64,000 nucleotides of DNA from JASHVB01 sp035508435. GTDB lineage: Bacteria > Pseudomonadota > Alphaproteobacteria > Acetobacterales > Acetobacteraceae. Location of the stretch: contig DATJNA010000228.1 of the NCBI GenBank assembly GCA_035508435.1, forward strand, positions 11,302-75,301, read 5' to 3'. Positions 60,962-64,000 of the stretch are shown here, piece after piece. A program made the position numbers and the translations under genes. Numbering within the stretch: the first letter of the stretch is position 1; every line of letters begins with the position of its first letter. The notes under the pieces were generated by a model. That model was not told the DNA's origin, made no database searches, and worked only from the letters and a program-made list of their open reading frames with translations.

Positions 60962-61737
60962 CAGCGGTCGCCTTGCTCGGAAGCAGTGATAGCTTCCCCT
61001 CGAGCGAGGGGAGCGGCAGGCCTGTCCTCCTCCTGGCCCACTCCTTCCTCATGCCGCATCAGCATTCCGTCGCGGATCACGAAGGTCTCCTCGGAATGCG
61101 ACATGAGCTGCTGGTCGTGGGTGGAGAAGATGAAGGTGATGCGTTGGTCGGCCTGCATGCGGCGCATCAGTGCGATGATTGCCGCGCCGTTGGCGCTGTC
61201 GAGATTGGCGGTGGGTTCGTCGGCCAGGACGATGGTCGGCTGCTTCACCAGGGCGCGGGCAATGGCGACGCGCTGCTTCTGCCCGCCTGACAGCTCATTC
61301 GGGCGCTGCTGCGCCTGCGCTGCCAGCCCCACCGCCTCCAGCATCGCCAAAGTGCGGTGGCGGCGTTCCGCAGCCGCCATGCCGACCAGCAGCAACGGAT
61401 ATTCGACGTTCTCGTAAGCCGACAACACCGGCACGAGACTGAAGGCCTGGAAAATGAAGCCGATATTACGGGCGCGGAAGTCGGCGAGCGCATTGTCCCT
61501 GAGGCGGCCGACGTCCTCGCCGCAGACCTCGATCCGGCCGGTGGTTGGGGCGTCGATGCAGCCGATCAGGTTCAGCAACGTGGTCTTGCCGCTGCCGGAC
61601 GGCCCCACGATCATGGTGAAACGATGCGCCGGAATGTCCAGGCTAATGTCGCGGATCGCGGCCACATCGACCGCGCCCGCATGGTAGGTCTTCACCACAT
61701 GTTCCAGGCGGACGACGGGCGCAGCGGCATCGCTCAT
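60961..61737 (-). CDS. ABC transporter ATPase, LolD/MacB type
   Basis: 258-residue ATPase. Motifs: VKTYHAGAVDVAAIRDISLD, Walker A VGPSGSGKTTLLNLIGCID, Q-loop FIFQAFSLVPVLSAYENV, signature LSGGQKQRVAIARALV and Walker B TIVLADEPTANLDS. The length and the FSLVPVLSAYENVEYPL region match the LolD/MacB group. It is first in the operon. ATG 61737 follows GGAGA. The C-terminal extension is charged. It pairs with the permease at 59561; the TetR gene is divergent 87 bases away. Confidence 0.93.
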   Translation of the reverse strand: MSDAAAPVVRLEHVVKTYHAGAVDVAAIRDISLDIPAHRFTMIVGPSGSGKTTLLNLIGCIDAPTTGRIEVCGEDVGRLRDNALADFRARNIGFIFQAFSLVPVLSAYENVEYPLLLVGMAAAERRHRTLAMLEAVGLAAQAQQRPNELSGGQKQRVAIARALVKQPTIVLADEPTANLDSANGAAIIALMRRMQADQRITFIFSTHDQQLMSHSEETFVIRDGMLMRHEEGVGQEEDRPAAPLARGEAITASEQGDR

Positions 61738-61759
61738 CTGGCGCAGTCTCCGGAACTGT

Positions 61760-61807
61760 GGTACCGGATGGTACCGACCGCGCCGATATACGGTGCCGGC
61801 GGGTACC
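61760..61807. promoter_or_regulatory. GGTACC repeats in the divergent promoter, possible TetR operator
   Basis: GGTACCGGATGGTACC at 61760-61775 and GGTACC at 61802-61807 lie in the 87-base gap between the envelope operon and the TetR gene. The hexamer is itself a palindrome and three copies occur. This is a candidate operator for the divergent TetR protein; no promoter elements were confidently seen. Confidence 0.45.
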
Positions 61808-61824
61808 TGGCAAGAGCGATTTTG

Positions 61825-62469
61825 ATGATGAGCCCAGATGACGTTGCCGCTGCCGCTGCGCCCTCGCTGCGCGACCGGATCATGGGCGCCGCCTTCTCCC
61901 TGTTCATGGAGCGAGGCTATAGCGGCACCAGCACGCTGGACGTCGCGCGTCGCGCCCGCGTGTCGAAGCGTGACCTCTACGCCGCGTTCGGCAGCAAGCA
62001 CGCCATGCTGGTCGCCTGCATCGCGGAGCGCACCGAACGGATGAAGCAGCCGCTGAAACTGCCGGTGCCGACCGGCCGGGCCGCGCTGGCGGCGACGCTC
62101 GCGGCGTTCGGGCGCACGCTGTTGTTGGAGGTCTCGCGGCCGGAGGTTCTGGCGACGCAGCGCCTCGCCATCGCCGAATCCGAGCGTGCACCGGAACTGG
62201 CGCAGGCGCTCGATGAGCTCGGGCGGGTCGGCAATCGATTGGCGTTGACAGCGGTGCTGGCCGCGGCACAGGCGAATGACTTGCTCGCCGCGGCCCAGCC
62301 GGAGGAGATCGCGGACATGTTCGTCGCATTGCTGTGGCGTGGCGGGCTGATCACGCGGCTGCTGCTGCGCGTGTCGGAGGCACCGGATGAGGCGGAGCGG
62401 GCGCAGCGGGCACGGTTCGCGACGGAGATGGTGATGCGCCTCTACGCTGTGTCAGAGGGCGAGAATTAG
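61825..62469 (+). CDS. TetR-family transcriptional regulator
   Basis: 214 residues. The N-terminal helix-turn-helix is DRIMGAAFSLFMERGYSGTS, TLDVARRARVSKRDLYAAFG and SKHAMLVACIAERTERM. The C-terminal ligand domain is variable. Two adjacent ATGs (61825, 61828) are possible starts; the frame upstream overlaps the divergent operon and is non-coding. Typical logic would be repression of the divergent operon until a lipid-like or envelope ligand binds; inference from position only. Confidence 0.92.
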   Translation: MMSPDDVAAAAAPSLRDRIMGAAFSLFMERGYSGTSTLDVARRARVSKRDLYAAFGSKHAMLVACIAERTERMKQPLKLPVPTGRAALAATLAAFGRTLLLEVSRPEVLATQRLAIAESERAPELAQALDELGRVGNRLALTAVLAAAQANDLLAAAQPEEIADMFVALLWRGGLITRLLLRVSEAPDEAERAQRARFATEMVMRLYAVSEGEN

Positions 62470-62562
62470 CAAGAGCCGCCGACACAAGATCGTCGCTTTG
62501 ACATCACGAACGCATCGCGCCACCCTGTGGTTCTCGACCCGGCGCGAGAACGAGACGCCAAT

Positions 62563-63039
62563 ATGCGATTGTCATACCTTTTCGCACGCGAAGGTTCAAT
62601 TGGGCGTGTGGCATTCTGTCTGGCCAGCCTGTGCCTGGGCGTGTTGGCATGGGCGATTTCCCTGGTTGGTATTCTATTGGGAAGCAATGCAGTCAATGTT
62701 ACCGATGTATATGCAGTTTCGATTCCCGATGTGTGGTTTTGGTCGGCATTCAAAGGCACTTTGGTTGATGTCTGGGATTTTTCCGCGTTTGGACTTGTAC
62801 CTGGGTTCGTTCTTGGGTTGTCATTTCTTACGTTTTGTACCCGGCGCCTTCATGATCTGAACATGAGCGGCCGGTACTCGATGATTTTCATCCTTCTGGG
62901 TCTTGGCGGTGTGATCGCATACGATCGTGACGAACAAGCAGTATCGCTTGGGTGCCAGGGAGCACTGGCAATCGCGTGGCTCGCATTGGCTGTGGTGTCC
63001 AGGATCAGCACGCGCACGGCGCAATCAGCGAACGCCTGA
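62563..63039 (+). CDS. DUF805-family membrane protein (lower GC)
   Basis: 158 residues. The family hallmark TRRLHDLNMSGRYSMI follows an N-terminal GRVAFCLASLCLGVLAW and two or three hydrophobic segments. ATG 62563 is the only sensible start; a GTG at 62527 adds non-coding residues. The coding sequence has many A/T third positions (visible runs such as GTTGATGTCTGGGATTTTTC), clearly different from the GC-rich neighbours, so recent acquisition is likely. DUF805 proteins are membrane proteins of unknown function, sometimes near phage-resistance genes. Confidence 0.82.
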   Translation: MRLSYLFAREGSIGRVAFCLASLCLGVLAWAISLVGILLGSNAVNVTDVYAVSIPDVWFWSAFKGTLVDVWDFSAFGLVPGFVLGLSFLTFCTRRLHDLNMSGRYSMIFILLGLGGVIAYDRDEQAVSLGCQGALAIAWLALAVVSRISTRTAQSANA

Positions 63040-63140
63040 CCGCGGCAGCGCGGGGCAGAATGTTCTGCGCTGTGGGCCGCGTTTCCCGCCGAAGCGATCG
63101 CCGTCGCCGCCGCGGGCCATCACGCAATCGACCCGTACCC

Positions 63141-63935
63141 TCACCCGAGCGACACGTAATGGTTCAGTGGTCCGTGTCCGGCGCCGAATCCCGGTGCGGT
63201 GGCGATCGCCGCCCGAACGTAAGCGCGGGCTCGCACCACCGCGTCGCGCAGCGTCATGCCTTGGGCCAGCCCGGCGGCAATGGCGCTCGCCATGGTGCAG
63301 CCGGTGCCATGAGTGTGCCGCGTGTCGATGCGGGCATCAGAGAAGGTCTCGGTGCCGTCCCGGGTGACGAGCAAATCCACCAGCGTGTCGCCGGGCAGAT
63401 GGCCGCCCTTCAGCAGTACCGCTGGCACGCCCAGGTCGAGCAATGCGGCGGCGGCGTCATGCATCGCCGCGGCGTTGGGGATGGCGCGGCCGGACAGAAC
63501 CTCGGCTTCCGGCAGGTTCGGTGTGATGATGTGCGCCTTTGGCAGCAGGTGACGGATCAACGCGTGCACCGCACCCGGATCCAGCAGGCGCGCGCCGCCC
63601 TTGGCCACCATGACCGGGTCCAGCACCAGTGGGACTCCGATGGCATGGCGAGCGAGGGCGTCGGCCACCGTCTCGATCGTTGTCACATCCCCCAGCATGC
63701 CGGTCTTCACTGCGTCGGCGCCGATATCGTCCAGGACGACGAAGATTTGCTGGTAGATGAACTCCGGCGGGACGATGCGGATGCCCTGCACGCCCAGCGT
63801 GTTCTGCGCGGTCAGCGCGGTGATGGCGGTGGCGGCATAGGCGCCCAGTGCCGTGATGGCCTTGATGTCGGCCTGGATGCCGGCGCCGCCCCCGGAATCG
63901 GAGCCCGCGATAGCAAGTACCCGGCCCTTCAGCAG
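63141..63935 (-). CDS. thiD: hydroxymethylpyrimidine/phosphomethylpyrimidine kinase
   Basis: About 264 residues. The start is not an ATG: the frame stays open to the window end, but homology begins near 63929 at KGRVLAIAGSDSGGGAG. The best starts are CTG codons at 63932 or 63935, which give normal family length. Otherwise motifs are complete: IQADIKAITALGAYA, TGMLGDVTTIETVADALA, PLVLDPVMVAKGGARLLD and TRHTHGTGCTMASAIAA. It phosphorylates HMP and HMP-P in thiamine synthesis or salvage. An alternative upstream start beyond 64000 cannot be excluded. Confidence 0.88.
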   Translation of the reverse strand: MLKGRVLAIAGSDSGGGAGIQADIKAITALGAYAATAITALTAQNTLGVQGIRIVPPEFIYQQIFVVLDDIGADAVKTGMLGDVTTIETVADALARHAIGVPLVLDPVMVAKGGARLLDPGAVHALIRHLLPKAHIITPNLPEAEVLSGRAIPNAAAMHDAAAALLDLGVPAVLLKGGHLPGDTLVDLLVTRDGTETFSDARIDTRHTHGTGCTMASAIAAGLAQGMTLRDAVVRARAYVRAAIATAPGFGAGHGPLNHYVSLG

Positions 63936-64000
63936 TCTCTCGCGTGAGAGCGAACGACCTGCGACGGGATCTGGCGTGGGTGAGGGCGAATCGGTCGGCA

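Overview
The window is a 64 kb piece of a high-GC, gene-dense Gram-negative chromosome. The gene content fits an alphaproteobacterium: a fused ispDF, a fused indolepyruvate ferredoxin oxidoreductase, class 2 (quinone-linked) pyrD, several luciferase-like monooxygenases, and orphan periplasmic amino-acid binding proteins. Rhodospirillales/Acetobacteraceae is my best guess; this is inference from gene types, not from a database search. Most genes are ordinary chromosomal metabolism. There is no rRNA, tRNA, CRISPR array, phage or intact insertion sequence that I can support.

Layout. 1-3377: end of gltB and all of gltD (glutamate synthase), separated by a large inverted repeat. 3383-8167: a short ribosome-hibernation protein, an RraA-like protein and the giant indolepyruvate oxidoreductase. 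8340-12672: two PhyH-type dioxygenases (one ectoine-hydroxylase-like), upp, an HD phosphohydrolase and a luciferase-like oxidoreductase. 12962-19976: aspartate 4-decarboxylase, DinB, GNAT, a dicarboxylate symporter, an M28-like protein and an SDR. 20075-27260: two tandem branched-chain-type binding proteins, an EmrAB-type efflux pair and an MsbA-type ABC exporter. 27641-37590: a carbamoylase/allantoate-amidohydrolase-type enzyme, a histidine-kinase-like protein without its histidine, an MFS carrier, a dead methyltransferase, an unknown membrane protein, a chemoreceptor with a Cache protein, and xseA. 37808-48059: acyl-CoA-dehydrogenase-like monooxygenase, an ATP-synthase beta remnant, a TPR/glycosyltransferase protein, a CaiB-type CoA transferase, two luciferase-like paralogues, a beta-hydroxyacid dehydrogenase, and an EthD/SnoaL pair. 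48243-54177: ispDF, a small lipoprotein, a hydrolase remnant, another luciferase-like enzyme, and the pyrD-HAD pair. 54574-57136: two Lin0512 proteins, then a catalase-like peroxidase translationally coupled to a cytochrome b561. 57329-62469: a compact four-gene envelope system (ABC ATPase, FtsX/MacB-type permease, LolA-like periplasmic protein, beta-barrel protein) with overlapping stops and starts, facing a TetR regulator. 62563-64000: a lower-GC DUF805 gene and thiD.

The most striking sequence-level content is between the genes. There is a dispersed palindromic family with GTCATTGCGAG / CTCGCAATGAC ends at five loci, one carrying a second inverted-repeat family nested inside it. There are also several independent 15-25 bp intergenic tandem repeats, and three gene remnants (methyltransferase, ATP synthase beta, alpha/beta hydrolase). 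The best candidate for a little-described system is the 57329-62469 cluster. Several proteins have lost textbook catalytic residues: a histidine kinase with Asp at the His position, an SDR without its Tyr, an M28-type protein without the Glu pair, and an RraA homologue without the aldolase Arg.
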